From assembly GCF_019320115.1 (NCBI RefSeq), contig NC_089591.1:20004502-20068501 (forward strand): a stretch of 64,000 bases of DNA, given 5' to 3'. Source of the stretch: Miscanthus floridulus (Eukaryota; Streptophyta; Magnoliopsida; Poales; Poaceae). The position numbers and the translations under genes were made by a program. Positions within the stretch are counted from its first letter, which is position 1; every line of letters starts with the position of its first letter. The notes beneath the pieces were generated by a model. The model did not search any database and had not been told where the DNA came from. It saw nothing but the letters and a program-made list of their open reading frames with translations. This document shows, one piece after another, positions 1-11,812 of this stretch.

Positions 1-614
1 TCTACCTAAAGGATGTCACTCTTAGGTAGAGCCAATAACTTGACCTTAATCTAATTCGAGCAGTGGAGGTCAAACTTAACCGATGCAGCCATACTTGAAC
101 TAGATAAGAGTCGATAACTAGCTTATACTAGAGCTCGCAGTGGAGGTCGAACTTAACCGATGCAGCCGTACAAACAGAAGTATAAGCCATGACGATACTT
201 ACAGATAAGCTAAAGGTCGGCCGGACCGATGCAGCCCTGCTTGTTGAAGAACTCACCGAGATCTACACTACTCCTACTCCTAAGGGTTGGCGTAAAGCCG
301 AAAAAAGTAACTTGTATTGATTGGATTGATGATCCTTTACAATAGCCAGGGTCCAATATTTATACCCGGAGCCTAAGCATGAATCCTACCCAAGTATGAC
401 TTATTACAATCTTTGGTATAAAAGAAAATATTCCTAACTTAAGATAACTTGGACCCTAATCTTTCTCTTCTTGTAGAGTCCAACATGTATTTCCCAACGC
501 CAACCGTAGCTCATTGTCGTTATCTGCTGACGTCATTCGAAGAGAGCCAATTCCAGTGCCATATCTGAATCAGCTGATATCGATTCTTATGCATTCGATT
601 ACTTGATTGACACA
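1..614 (-). mobile_element. Probable Tat-type LTR fragment
   Basis: The stretch resembles the promoter half of the LTR at 39467-40852. Both have a TTGTATTGATT-like block followed by a minus-strand TATAAATA box (357-364 here, 40548-40555 there) with the same surrounding CAATATTTATACCC. It ends in TTGACACA near 614, like the LTR terminus of that element. The left end lies outside the window. Identity is patchy, so this is a related family rather than the same one. No coding sequence is seen. Confidence 0.42.
62..171 (+). repeat. Imperfect direct repeats, about 33 bp each
   Basis: A 33-bp unit beginning AGTGGAGGTC occurs at 62-94 and again at 139-171 with two mismatches. A third shorter relative containing GGACCGATGCAGCC lies near 221-240. 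They sit inside the putative LTR fragment. Confidence 0.75.
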
Positions 615-1462
615 ATCTTGGAGGCTTTAAGTTCCCATGTTCTTCTTCCCAAATTTTGGTGTAAATAGGGTTGTAGCCTGTAGGTGAGCTGAATGCTGAT
701 GTGGAGGAGAGAGGAGAGGAGAGAGGAGAGAGGAGAGAAGAGAGAAGAGGATTGTAAGCTTACAGCTAGCTTATACATAGGAACCAAAAAGTTATGTGAG
801 ATAGACAAGTGAGCTCTAAGCCGGTAAACTATTATATGAGTGGACCGATAGATTATCTTTAAGTTTTAACTAAGTAGCATGCCCATGCATTGCTATGGGA
901 CAACTAAACTTTTGTACTTAAAAACACACGGATCGCACGATAAGATAACAATACTGTGAAAATAAATACCGACATTAAAGTGGCATTTAATTAAAAAAAC
1001 AAAGTTCGTAAATTAACACAGTCACGGAGAGCGCCGCGTTTCAGGCTCACAAACTCTACCGTATAGATCTTTTCGTGATGCGGCTAAGATAATGTTTTAT
1101 ATAGGTAGGAAGAAATCTCTAATATCCATTTCTTTCGTGCGCCAATAAATCCACGAAAAAGTTCCGCCGTATCTCCATACCATCATGTACACAGGTTCGA
1201 GTATATATGTAAATCACACCACGACAATATAAGTATGGATGTGTTATATTGTTACCAAAAAAACAATATTTTGCGTGTGATGTTTGCAACATCGCCATTA
1301 CAAAGTGCTATTTTGTGTGTGATGTTTGCAACATTGCCATTACAAGTGATATTTCGAACATGATGTTTGCAAATTATTATTGCAAGTATTATCTCGTGCG
1401 CTACTACAGGTATATACTATCTTCAACAGATCATGTCTGCTCCTGCCGCCAAACTAATGAGT
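615..1462. other. Unassigned AT-rich DNA with a short tandem repeat
   Basis: No gene is recognised. A roughly 42-bp unit containing GATGTTTGCAACAT occurs in tandem at 1268-1309, 1310-1350 and, degraded, 1351-1385. The segment is the left flank of the large composite insertion that starts at 1468. Confidence 0.6.
700..750. repeat. GGAGA-rich purine microsatellite
   Basis: An uninterrupted run of GGAGA/GAGGAGA units (C/T-rich on the other strand). It produces spurious serine/leucine-rich open frames on the minus strand and is not a gene. Confidence 0.85.
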
Positions 1463-1467
1463 CATTT
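1463..1467. repeat. Possible target-site duplication, left copy (CATTT)
   Basis: CATTT lies directly before the outer end of the minus-strand LTR (TGTCACGG...). The same five bases follow the last TRIM LTR at 21146-21150. Five-base duplications are normal for LTR elements, but the right end belongs to another family, so chance is possible. Confidence 0.45.
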
Positions 1468-2886
1468 TGTCACGGAACCGACCAATTTATAAGAGCACAA
1501 GTACAAAAACAATCACCGAAACGATCAAATTCTCGAACTTGAGCCCATATAAACCCGGTAGTCAACCGAAATCTCAAAGGATTTCAAACCAACTTGCATA
1601 CAACCAAGATCACAGTAATTCAACATAACATATCGTATGTTACAACATTTCGCATACGTTCGCAAATAGGTTACATCATCACAGAGTCATTGTTATTACA
1701 AAACAAGTCTTGTAAACATGCGGAAGCAAATAGTTTAACTCACACACTGAGTTCAAATACACATACTGGTTTGCTGATCACAGACCGCAAATGCATTCAG
1801 ATAAGAGAATAGAGATCATGCCCATGATCTAGTCTTCATCACCCGCCGGGTGGAGACAATACTTGCAGAATCCCTGATATAGAAGGTCATCTGCAACAAG
1901 AGGGAATAAACCCTGAGTACGGGAATGTACTCAGCTAGACTTACCCGTCGAAAACCAAACAAATGACACCAAGGATTATGCATAGCTTAATGTAGTGGAG
2001 CTGGCTGACACTTTCTTTTTGCAGAAAAGCATAAGTAGTATGATCAACTCTTATCCTGACTAGCAGTGACTTTTTAGCCGTTATCCTGTCATCTATATTA
2101 GCACCTGTACTAAGCAATCATTTTATTAAGGTGCAAACATTAATAACCATATCAGGTATTCATTATGGCAATCTTATCATCATCATCCATTTAACCATAT
2201 CATTAAATTAATTGAATCTACGTTGTCGCTGCTCAGTCAAGTTCTCACTATCCGGGAGAGACGGTGATTCAAATCGATTCCTATCTAGCTGGAGGGTATT
2301 CCTAAACACAAACCCTGCTTCCCCCGTCAGGGTCGCAACAAGTCACCTTTGGTACAATTCAGGAGTCGTGGGTCCGAACAGATCGGCATTCTCAGAGAAC
2401 CACTCTGCCAAGATTGTTCGGGACTCTAACCCGCCTTGGACTTATGCCAATGGCTCTCCGCACATCCTTACTACCTCCAGAGTGCCGCCACTGCTCGCGT
2501 TCCCGGCCTAAATCAAGCTACTAGGCTTCACGGTCGGAACGACTTATCCGGCCAGCTAAGTGTTAGGCTGTGTTCAACATGACATGAGGACGTACAGCGT
2601 ATCGGTCCTTAAACGACACAGACGGAGTCACTATGTTCAAACCTACATAAGACCCCGCCCGGTCTTAATTCTTTATTCACATGGTTCTTTTTCCACGATA
2701 GCAAATATAGCCAACCGTGATCCACCTCATCCTAAAGCTCGCAGGTGACAGGAAATCACTTGACTTCTACCGCACTAAGCATAGCTAAGCATTTAACCCG
2801 TTCCTGAACTTAAATAGGATTCCAGTGTGATATCTAGACAAGGAAGGATATATAATGCAGCAATTGGTTCCAACCAATTCCTATAC

Positions 2887-3204
2887 TTAATGCATCATCA
2901 ACAATAAAAGATACTCAATGTATTTGTGAAAACATAGGAGGCTTAATATGCTCCGGGGCTTGCCTTTTAGGAATGAGGAAGGCTGGTGGTCAGGGCACTC
3001 GGGCAATTCCTCTGCGGCGACTGCTTCGTCGGCTTCCTGCACCTCGGGCTCCTCCTCCTGGTTGGCTCCCTCGAACTCCAGCAATGTCACTCCCTCTGGC
3101 ACACCTATTGCATGAATGCGCAAGATAAATATCATGGATGCACATGGACGAATGTCAGGGATGCTCGGGGAATGCACATGTTCGCTATAGTTTGCATATT
3201 CCAA
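2887..3204 (-). CDS. LTR-embedded conserved small ORF (copy 1)
   Basis: The function is not recognised. The conserved part (2887-3108) begins with IGVPEGVTLLEFE, continues through an acidic Glu/Gln/Ala-rich linker of 23 codons, then ECPDHQPSSFLKGKP and a hydrophobic tail ending in MMH-stop. The plus-strand LTR carries the same frame at 14834-15082. In the two conserved blocks (37 codons) I count 16 synonymous and 2 amino-acid-changing codon differences, and the linker length differs by 12 nt, so the frame is kept. This is the pattern of a selected peptide. The frame upstream of 3108 is not shared with the other copy, and both copies have TGCAATAG|GTG at that point. A 3' splice site there, with the true start in an upstream exon, is therefore plausible; the upstream extent to 3204 is doubtful. 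Confidence 0.6.
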   Translation of the reverse strand: MEYANYSEHVHSPSIPDIRPCASMIFILRIHAIGVPEGVTLLEFEGANQEEEPEVQEADEAVAAEELPECPDHQPSSFLKGKPRSILSLLCFHKYIEYLLLLMMH

Positions 3205-5736
3205 CTTAAGCCCTATTCAAATCACTTTACTTACCAAGTTTATACAACCTAATGTATAATTGCTCATCTTCAGTTAATGACCTAGCACCTGCACCTAAGC
3301 ATATTCTCAAGTTAGGCTAACCCCTAACAATCAACGAGAACCTTGCAACAACATACACTCAAGCATTTGTATTTCAGCAAAATAAATACTATGTAACGGT
3401 GCAGTAAACTAACCATAACTGAAGATTTATAATTCCAAATGACATGCAACAAGGCAATCTGGAAAGCTTATGAAATTGTCTACAATTCATTTTCAGATCT
3501 CAAAGCATGATTCAATACTTTACCAAGTCAAATTCATAAATCAACAGAACTCTGTCCTTACAAGGCAGAGAGTAAGCAAAACTGGAACCAAACTTTAAAC
3601 AGCTGTAGTTTCTAAACTACTGGGCCAAATGCCCTCAAATTTTGACAGGAGCTAGCTACCTAATTTATCTACAACTCTTGTATTCATCTCATTCACAGAA
3701 AACCAAAATATCATAGGGAACTTTCCAAAGTCCCCAGATCTGTCCAGAGGGACATAATGCAAACAATTAATTATTAACTTATGATATAAACACTTAATTG
3801 GACAAAACCAACTTTACTGACATATCACACATATCACAAGAACACCAGAAAGTAGGGTGTTCATCACCAAAACATTTCTTTTAATACCTTTCTTAATTTA
3901 TTTAATTAATTAGAGGAAATAGTAAACATATATGAAAACTATACCATTAAATCTACAAAAATTACAGTAGACACTACATGCCCTAAGTAGACTATCATAA
4001 AAATTTCACATCATTTGAGTAAGTATAACAACCTACACAAAAATGGTAAGGCAGAATGGCTTAAAATGGCATAATTAGGAAACCTTAGTGAAAAGTGTCA
4101 AGCAACAGATTTCATATTTTTCCTAGCGTCCTTAGGGTACTAGGATACTCTCCAACAAATTTCATGGTCAATGGATTCATAAATAATTTACTAAAATTCA
4201 CCCAAGTATCTACCAATGACAAAAGGAAAATCTATTACTCAAAAACTACACATGCAATGAATCTCTAATTTTAACCAGAGCTTCTACCATACAAGACTAG
4301 CTTACCCACAAAATTTCATAATTTTTGGATCACAGAAACTCAAGATATGATTTAAACAAGTTTGCATACATTCAAAAACACTTTTCAAGTTCCTATTTAA
4401 TTCATCCAAAATTTCTACATAATGTGTTCAAGACATATTTTTCTTAAATACTAGACCTAATTGTGAGTCTAACAAAATTGGAACCATCCAATTTGGATCT
4501 ACAAAATAGGAGATACAAAAATATCAAATCAGCATTCAAAACTGCATTTTTGAGCTATCCTTAGAAACAAGCAGTCATTAACGAGTGGGACCCGGCTGTC
4601 AGCCGGACCCACCGGTCAGCGAGACGAAACAGAGGAGGCGCACGCGACGGCGCGGCACATGGTGAGGCTCGCCGGCGGCGGCTCCTCCGACGAAACCAAG
4701 TGTACCAACGTGCTCCCCTAAGCAACCCGCACCGACTGGTACCAAGAACACGACCTATTCCTAACCCTAGCCTTGCCGGCGGCGAGAGCAGCGGCGGTGC
4801 ACAAGGTACGACGGTGCTCCGACGACAGCGGCCCGCCATTGTCCCGCTCGAGCTCGGTATGAGCTCTACAAGACCACGGCGAAGCTTCCTAGGCGAACTA
4901 GGGTTCCGAGGTGCAGTGCAGGTGCCTGGCCATGTGCGCCGACCAGCGGCGGCGCTCTGGGTACGCCGACGAGGTCAGTGGCCCAGCGTGAATACAGCGA
5001 ATCACTGAACTACATCAAGAGGGTAGAAACTATAGCTAACAGGGAAGCTCATGCTTGCACTAGCTAGAACGGAGATGAGCCAGGCATGGCCAGCGACGGT
5101 GAGCTCGTGTATGCGGCCATGGCAGCCGTGGCGAGAGCGACCGGCCGTTCCGGCATGCACACATGGTAGCGTCTAACATTACTCCTACCCGAGCACCAAC
5201 AAGCTAGGAGGGTACTAGGATGGTAGAGAGCTCAGTGAGAGAGGGAACAGGGAGATGGGGCCACGATGGCCGTGCAAGCGGCGGCGCTCTGGCCGGCCTC
5301 CCGCTCGAGCGCATTGCAAAATGTGGCTCACCAAACGGGGCAACACGAGCATGAAGAGGTGGAGATCGTAGAGGTGATGGTGGTGGAGCTATGGCCGTGA
5401 TCAATCGGACAATGGTGGTGAGGCGAGGGAGCTGGACGGAGGCGGAGCTCGCGGTGGCGCTAGCAGTGGTGTGCTCGGCCGCGAGAGAGCGAGAAAAGGA
5501 AGGGAGTGAACGAGTGAGCGGGGGAAGGAGGCAGGCGGGTGCACCTTCATGGCTTGCTAGTGTGCGGCAATGCCATGCTGGTCATGGCACATGGCATCCA
5601 TGCGGCGGCCGTGAGCTATGGCCGGTCGGCCACGGCCGAGTCTGAACTTTTCTGAATCGGCAGCAAACGACCGACTGATAGGACAATTTCAAGCGGTTAT
5701 ATCTCCCAATCCGTGCTGATCTAGCTAGAGGTGTAG

Positions 5737-5779
5737 TTGACAAAGTTGGAGATCTAAGTGAGTACTTCAACTTTGTCAA
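5737..5779. repeat. Perfect 12-bp inverted repeat in the LTR
   Basis: TTGACAAAGTTG (5737-5748) and CAACTTTGTCAA (5768-5779) could form a hairpin with a 19-base loop. It lies on the promoter side of the GC-rich block of the minus-strand LTR. I found no equivalent in the other LTR. Confidence 0.6.
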
Positions 5780-6514
5780 TTGGAGCTCTAGCTGGTTCGG
5801 CCTAGTTAAGGAGATACAAAGCTCCAAACATAGGTGGTCGAAACTAGAAAATCAGAAATGACTTAGAAAATTTTCTAAGTGTTGAGTCCACCTTCAATGC
5901 TGACTTGTGGGTCCTTTTGGAGCATGTTGTGCACTTTTTCATGACTTGGCTTCTAAACAAAGTTTGTTCCTTATTAAATTTTCTACAACTTTGTTTTAGG
6001 TTGCTTAGACATGCAAACATCCTAAGCCACACTTTTTAAACAGTCAAACCAAAGGATTCAGGGGTCAAATTTGGTCAAACCATGACTTGAGAACCTAATT
6101 AGTCAAAGTGATCAACATGAACAATGTCCCAAATGACATTCTAGGTGTAACTAAGTTTCTTAAAAGAGTTTTTAGCCACACCATACATTGTTCACACAAT
6201 AATCAAGCAAGGTATGTACTGAAACAATGAAAACACATGAAATGTTACAACTGTTTCACAGTCATGTTTCACTTGTTTCATGAGTGTGTTGCATAGTACT
6301 AACTAACCTTGTTTCACTAAGTGAGTGACACATGTTGCACTTAAGTGTTGCACACTTTACATTTCATAAAAGAAACAACACACATGAAATATACAACATG
6401 TTGCAATATTTCGAAATCATGTTTCATGTGATAGAAGTTCACGAATGGATGCATGATGCTTATGTTCATGAAATGCAAGTGCAAATGTGGAAGGCAAACA
6501 CCTAGGGTGTTACA

Positions 6515-6528
6515 GCCCTCCCCCCTTA
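6515..6528 (-). promoter_or_regulatory. Polypurine tract of the minus-strand chromovirus
   Basis: The minus strand reads TAAGGGGGGAGGGC immediately before the LTR start, matching the plus-strand copy at 11799-11812. It primes second-strand DNA synthesis during reverse transcription in this element class. Confidence 0.8.
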
Positions 6529-6534
6529 TAAAAA

Positions 6535-7787
6535 TCTCGTCTCGAGATTTGAAAAGCGTACCATTGTTGATAGAATTCCTTATAACCATCCCTCAAATAA
6601 TCTTCCCTTTCCCACGTTGCATCGCGTTCACTACCCTGATTGCTCCACATGACTTTGTAGAACTTGACTACCTGACTCCGAGTCACTCGCTCACAAGTGT
6701 CAATCACTCAAACCGGCTTTTCTTCAAAGGTCAAATCAGATTTTAACTCGATATCCCCCAATATAACTCTCTCTTCAGGGACGCGAAGACATTTCTTCAA
6801 TTGGGATACATGAAAGACATTGAAGATAGCACTCATCTCAGGAGGTAATTGAATCTTGTACGCCACTTTACCACTTTGTCCAATGATTTCAAACGGACCA
6901 ACATATCTCGGCGCAAGCTTTCGCTTCACACCAAAGCGTTGGACACTTTTCATAGGTGAGACTTTCAGATATACGAAGTCTCCAACTTCGAACTCAATAG
7001 GTTTTCTACGTCGATCAGCATAACTTTTCTGCCTAGCTTGAGCTGCGGCCATGTGGGTTTGGATAGTATGGACTTGTTCTTCGGCTTCTTGAACAAAATC
7101 AATTCTATAATATCTCCTTTCACCGGCTTCTACCCAGTTCAACGGGGTTCTACACTTCTGGCCATACAAAGCTTCAAACGGTGCCATCTTTATGCTCTCT
7201 TGATAACTATTATTGTACGAGAATTCAGCTAGGGGTAACCATTTTTCCCATGAGCCCTTAGCCGAGATGACACATGCTCTCAACATATCTTCTAAGACTT
7301 GATTCACTCATTCAGTTTGCCCATTGGTTTGCGGATGATAGGCAGAACTTCTTACGAGCTTAGTCCCTAATAATCCGTGTAAGTGCTCCCAAAAGCGAGC
7401 AATGAACTGTGGTCCTCTATCTGAGACAATAGTACGAGGGATCCCATGAAGTTGGACTATCTAGTTGAAGTACAACTCCGCATAGTCGGTTGGACAAAAA
7501 TCTATGCGGACCAGAATGAAGTGTGCCGACTTGGTCAGTCGGTCCACAATTACCCAAATTGAGTTAAAATTCCTGAGTAGTAGGGAGTCCAACTATAAAA
7601 TCCATACTTATCTCTTCCCATTTCCAACCTAGAATAGAGAGTGGCTGAAGTAATCCAGCTTTCATGTGTACAGCCTTGACCCGACAACAAGTATCACACC
7701 TAGCCACATAAGCGGCTATCTCTTTCTTCATTTTGGTCCACCAAAATCGAGGCTTTAAATCATGATACATTTTACTACTACCAGGAT
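6535..7787 (-). pseudogene. Chromovirus integrase C-terminal half with chromodomain (broken)
   Basis: This is the remnant of a Ty3/gypsy polyprotein. In minus-strand order it has the end of the HHCC zinc motif (CDTCCRVKA), the integrase core with MDFIVGLP and SDRGPQF, the GPxEI/HVSQLKKCLR region, and a chromodomain-like tail (RVTRSQVVKFYKVMW near 6640-6690). The chromodomain-bearing tail assigns it to the chromoviruses. It is cut at 7787 by a TRIM element. There is a frameshift near 7565 and there are in-frame stops (AAC-TAG where the plus-strand copy has a Gln codon, and a TGA in GQTE-stop-VNQ), both explained by C-to-T changes. RT and RNase H are absent on this strand. Confidence 0.88.
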
Positions 7788-8043
7788 TGTAACAGGATTA
7801 ATAGGATACTCATACCAATAAGTTGCAACTTCTTTTCCGGAAGCCTATCTGCAAATAACTCTAAGGTTAAGTGTGCTTGGCCTAGAGCGATGGGTGACCG
7901 ACCAGGAAGTTCTTCCTAGGTGCGCACGAGTGAGGACAAAGTGCGCAGAAAAGACCTGTGTTGGTCTGTGAGGGCAGTCTATATCCTAGAGAAGTTGCCA
8001 GATATAAGCGGGCTCGGCCTCGGAGAGGTAGGACGTTACAGAA

Positions 8044-8056
8044 TGGTATCAGAGCC
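8044..8056 (+). promoter_or_regulatory. Primer-binding site of TRIM copy A
   Basis: TGGTATCAGAGCC begins three bases after the LTR and matches the 3' end of plant initiator tRNA-Met. It supplies the start point for minus-strand cDNA synthesis. Confidence 0.85.
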
Positions 8057-8228
8057 AACTCTCGTGGTTTCACGGGCACTTGTGTCGTAGTTGCATAGGC
8101 ATGGTGCGCATGGCTAGTGTGGATCCGGCGTGGTCACACAGCATGGCACATGCGCTGGCTCTGGACACACGGACGTGGCCAAGAGAGTACGCTCCTAGCT
8201 TGGGATTGATCGACGAGGACGTCGATCT

Positions 8229-8244
8229 CTTAAGGGGGTGAGGA
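8229..8244 (+). promoter_or_regulatory. Polypurine tract of TRIM copy A
   Basis: TTAAGGGGGTGAGGA lies directly before the 3' LTR. The same tract occurs at the equivalent place in the TRIM copies at 19620 and 20669 (reverse strand) and at 20376-20390. Confidence 0.8.
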
Positions 8245-8514
8245 TGTAACATCCCGGCCCTGGGCTTAACAGGATTAATAGGATACTCATACCAATAAGT
8301 TGCAACTTCTTTTCCAGAAGCCTATCTGCAAATAACTCCGAGGTTAAGCGTGCTTGGCCTAGAGCGATGGGTGATCGACCGGGAAGTTCTTCCCGGGTGC
8401 GCACGAGTGAGGACAAAGTGCGTAGAAAAGACCTGTGTTGGTCTGTGAGGGCAGTCTATATCCTAGAGAAGCTGCCAGATGTAAGCAGGCCCGGCCTCAG
8501 AGAGGCGGGATGTT

Positions 8515-11500
8515 AGGGTCGTTATGTTGAGGGATCCTATCAGCAATGAAGCCTTCCTTGTGCCACTTCCTAGAGAGCTAGAACTCCACAACACTGCTAA
8601 TGCTATCCAAACCCCAAGAATTGAGGACGTCCCAGTAGTGTATGAATTTCTAGATGTATTTCCTGATGATCTACCGAGTTTACCACCGGATCGAGATATT
8701 GAATTCAAGATCGAGTTAGTGCTGGGCACTGCACCTATTTTTAGAAGGCCTTATAGGATGCCACCCAATGAGTTAGCAGAGCGTAAAGTTCAGTTACAAG
8801 ATCTATTAGAGAAAGGTCTTATTCGACCTAGTGCCTCTCCCTAGAGTTGTTCTACTATATTTGTGAAGAAGAAGGACAAGTCATTGTGCATGTGTGTGGA
8901 TTATCGTCCACTCAATGCGGTGATAATCAATAACAAGTACCCATTGCCCCGCATTGATATTTTGTTTGATCAGTTGTCTAAGGCAAAGGTATTCTCTAAA
9001 ATTGATTTGAGATCTGGTTATCATCAGATAAAGATTAGACTGGAGGATGTGCCTAAGACCGCTTTCTCCACCAGATATGGGTTGTATGAGTATCTGGTTA
9101 TGTCTTTCGGCCGGACCAATGCTCCTACATACTTCGTATATCTGATGAATTCTGTGTTCATGGAAGAACTGGACAAATTTGTAGTTGTCTTCATTGATGA
9201 CATCTTGATCTTTTCTGTAAATGCTAAAGAACATGCCAAGCATCTGAGAGTTGTTTTATCCAGGCTACGAGAGCATAAGCTTTATGCCAAGTTCAGTAAA
9301 TGTGAGTTTTGGCTTAAGAAAGTACCTTTCTTGGGTCATGTGTTGTCCGATGAAGGGATTTCGGTTGATCCGTCTAAGGTGCAAGAAGTCATGAATTGGA
9401 AAGCACCAACTTCAGTACATGAGATCAGAAGTTTCCTTGGTTTGGCTGGATATTATCGTTGATTCATCCCAGATTTCTCTAAGGTAGCCAAGCCCATGAC
9501 TAGGTTGCTTCAAAAAGATGTAAAGTTTGTTTGGACTCCAGAGTGTGAGATTGCTTTTTGCACTTTGAGGACCTTGTTGACATCAGCTCCTGTGCTGGCA
9601 CAACCTGATATCGAGAAACCTTTTGATGTGTTTTGTGATGCATCAGGTACCGGTTTAGGATGTGTCCTTATGCAGGAAGGCCGAGTTATCGCCTATGCCT
9701 TACGTCAGCTAAGGAAGCATGAAGCTAATTATCCAACTCATGATCTTGAGTTAGCTGCGGTTGTGCATGCTTTGAAGATTTGGAGGCATTATCTGCTCAG
9801 TAACATATGCCATATTTATACCGATCATAAAAGTCTCAAGTATATCTTCACTCAACCAAAATTGAACATGAGACAGAGAAGATGGCTAGAGTTGATTAAA
9901 GATTATAACTTAGAAGTTCATTATCATCTGGGTAAAGCAAATGTTGTTGCTGATGCCTTGAGTAGGAAATCTCACTGTAATTCTCTCTTGGAAGCAGATT
10001 ATCATTTGGTGCATCTGTTACATCCTACTGTGTTGCACAGTATTACCCTTAGTTGCTCTCTAGAAAGTAAAATCATCGAGCTTCAGAAAACCGATGTGGG
10101 TGTGTTCCACATCAAAAGAAAAAGGGAAAATGGTGTTCTTGCCCCTTACACACATGTGTAATTGTGATTTTGCCCTCGCTTTTCTAACTTTATGATTTTG
10201 CCCTTAACTGTAGCAAAGTCAACGCATTTTTGCCCCTGGTCAACGCGAATTTGCCCCTGTTTTTACCATTGACCAAGGGCAAAATCGCGTTGACTTTGCT
10301 ACAGTTAAGGGCAAAATCACAAAGTTAGAAAAACGAGGGCAAAATCACAATTTCATGTCAAAGTAGGGACAAGAACACAAGAGCCCCAAAGAAAAATGAA
10401 GGAACAAGAGACAAAACACTTTCGTATTGATGAGAAGGGTGTTCTATGGTTTAAGGATAGACTGGTAGTACCGAAGGACAAAGAGCTTAGAAACCAAATC
10501 TTATGAGAAGCTCACTCATCCAAGTTATCTATCCACCTGAGAAGTAGCAAAATGTATCAAGATTTGAAATCTCGCTTTTGGTGGACAAAGATGAAGAAAG
10601 AAATCGCAGCTTATGTTGCAAGGTGCGACAATTGTTGTAGAGTCAAAGCAATTCACATGAAGCCTGCTGGACTTCTCCAACCATTGTCTATACCAGGATG
10701 GAAGTGGGAAGAGATTAGTATGGATTTTATTGTTGGACTTCCCCCTACCCAAAAGAATTTTAATTCCATATGGGTGATAGTGGATCATTTAACAAAGTCT
10801 GCTCATTTCATACCAGTTAGAGTTGACTATCGACCAAGTGACTATGCTGAGCTATATTTTAACCAGATAGTACGTCTCTATGGTGTTCCTAGAACCATTG
10901 TATCTGACCGAGGACCTCAGTTCACCGCTCGTTTTTGGGAACAACTGCATAAGATGATAGGGACCAACTTAGTTAGAAGTTCTGCTTATCATCCCCAAAC
11001 CTCCAGACAGATGGAGCGAGTGAATCAAATATTGGAAGACATGTTAAGAGCTTGCGTCATATCATCCAAAGGTTCATGGGATAAGTGGTTACCCTTGGCT
11101 AAATTTTCCTATAATAATAGTTATCAAGAAAGCATCAAGATGGCCCCGTTCGAAGCGTTGTATGGTCGCAAGTGTAAAACTCCTTTGAACTGGGTTGAAT
11201 CTAGAGAAAGGAGATACTACGGCATTGATTTTGTCGAAGAGGTTGAACAACAAGTTCGTACTATCCAAAAACATATGAAAGCCGCTCAAGCTAGGCATAA
11301 AAGCTATGTGGATAAAAGAAGGAAGCCCATTGAGTTTGAAGTGGGTGATCACGTTTATCTGAAGGTATCACCGATGAAAGGTGTGCAGCGATTCGGAGTA
11401 AAGAGAAAGCTTGCACCTAGGTATGTAGGTCCATATCCAATCATGGAGAAGAGTGGGAATGTAGCTTACAAGGTAGAGTTGCCTTATGAGATGAGAGCTA

Positions 11501-11760
11501 TCTTCAATGTTTTTCATGTATCTCAATTGAAGAAATGTCTCCGTGTTCCCGAAGAAAGAGTTTCACTTCGAGATGTCAAGTTGAAATCAGATCTATCCTA
11601 TGAAGAAAGACCAGTGTGGGTTATTGACACGAGAGAAAGAGTAACCTAGAATCATGTGGTTAAGTTCTACAAGGTTATGTGGAGTAACCAAGGTAGTGAA
11701 AGCGATGCAACGTGGGAGCGGGAAGATTATTTGAAGGATGTATACCCTACCTTTTATTCA
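8515..11760 (+). pseudogene. Chromovirus pol: RT, RNase H, integrase, chromodomain (broken)
   Basis: The reading frame starts inside the polyprotein at RVVMLRDP, just after the TRIM. RT follows, with [12 protein letters not shown] and the catalytic FIDDILIF; then RNase H ([11 protein letters not shown], then [16 protein letters not shown]); then integrase (CDNCCRVKA zinc cysteines, MDFIVGLPP, SDRGPQF, and a catalytic Glu in QMERVNQ); then a GPY/F-like segment and a chromodomain-like tail (HVVKFYKVMW). Damage: TAG at 8842 (probably a Trp codon), TGA at 9460, a 264-bp MITE at 10124-10387 in the integrase N-terminal region, a TGA near 10504, and TAG at 11647. Gag and protease are not upstream; a matching gag-protease instead lies beyond the downstream LTR. 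Confidence 0.93.
10124..10387. mobile_element. Foldback MITE with 9-bp target duplication
   Basis: The element is flanked by AAAGAAAAA at 10115-10123 and 10388-10396. Nearly all of it is inverted repeat: the left arm (GTGTTCTTGCCCC, GTGATTTTGCCCTCG, then TTAACTGTAGCAAAGTCAAC) is mirrored in the right arm around a centre near 10255. The 9-bp duplication suggests a Mutator-type (MULE) origin. It encodes nothing and interrupts the integrase frame. Confidence 0.85.
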
Positions 11761-11798
11761 AAATGGTACGCTTTTCAAATCTCGGGGCGAGATTTTTA

Positions 11799-11812
11799 TA
11801 AGGGGGGAGGGC
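11799..11812 (+). promoter_or_regulatory. Polypurine tract of the plus-strand chromovirus
   Basis: TAAGGGGGGAGGGC runs directly into the LTR start TGTAACACC. This marks the following LTR as a 3' LTR for the pol at 8515-11760. Confidence 0.85.

Larger units (their letters stand above)
1468..6514 (-). mobile_element. Tekay/Del-like chromovirus 3' LTR (5.05 kb)
   Basis: On the minus strand it starts TGTAACACCCTAGG at 6514, directly after a purine tract (PPT, 6515-6528), and ends ...CCGTGACA at 1468. It aligns, inverted, with the plus-strand LTR at 11813-16531 at both ends, at the segment around 2212-2530, and at a small open frame at 2887-3108. The GC-rich core (about 4561-5650) is strongly diverged between the two LTRs. 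No primer-binding site lies outside 1468, so this is an outer 3' LTR. Confidence 0.85.
7788..8515 (+). mobile_element. TRIM-type miniature LTR retrotransposon, copy A (728 bp)
   Basis: The 5' LTR is 7788-8040. The internal region (8041-8244) opens with a primer-binding site, TGGTATCAGAGCC at 8044-8056 (initiator-tRNA-Met type), and ends with a purine tract. The 3' LTR is 8245-8515, starting TGTAACATCCCGG and ending GGCGGGATGTTA without the final CA. It has no coding capacity, as expected for terminal-repeat retrotransposons in miniature. The 5' LTR lacks the 20 bases that in the 3' LTR lie between two TAACA motifs. The element sits exactly between the minus-strand integrase remnant and the plus-strand RT. 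Confidence 0.85.
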
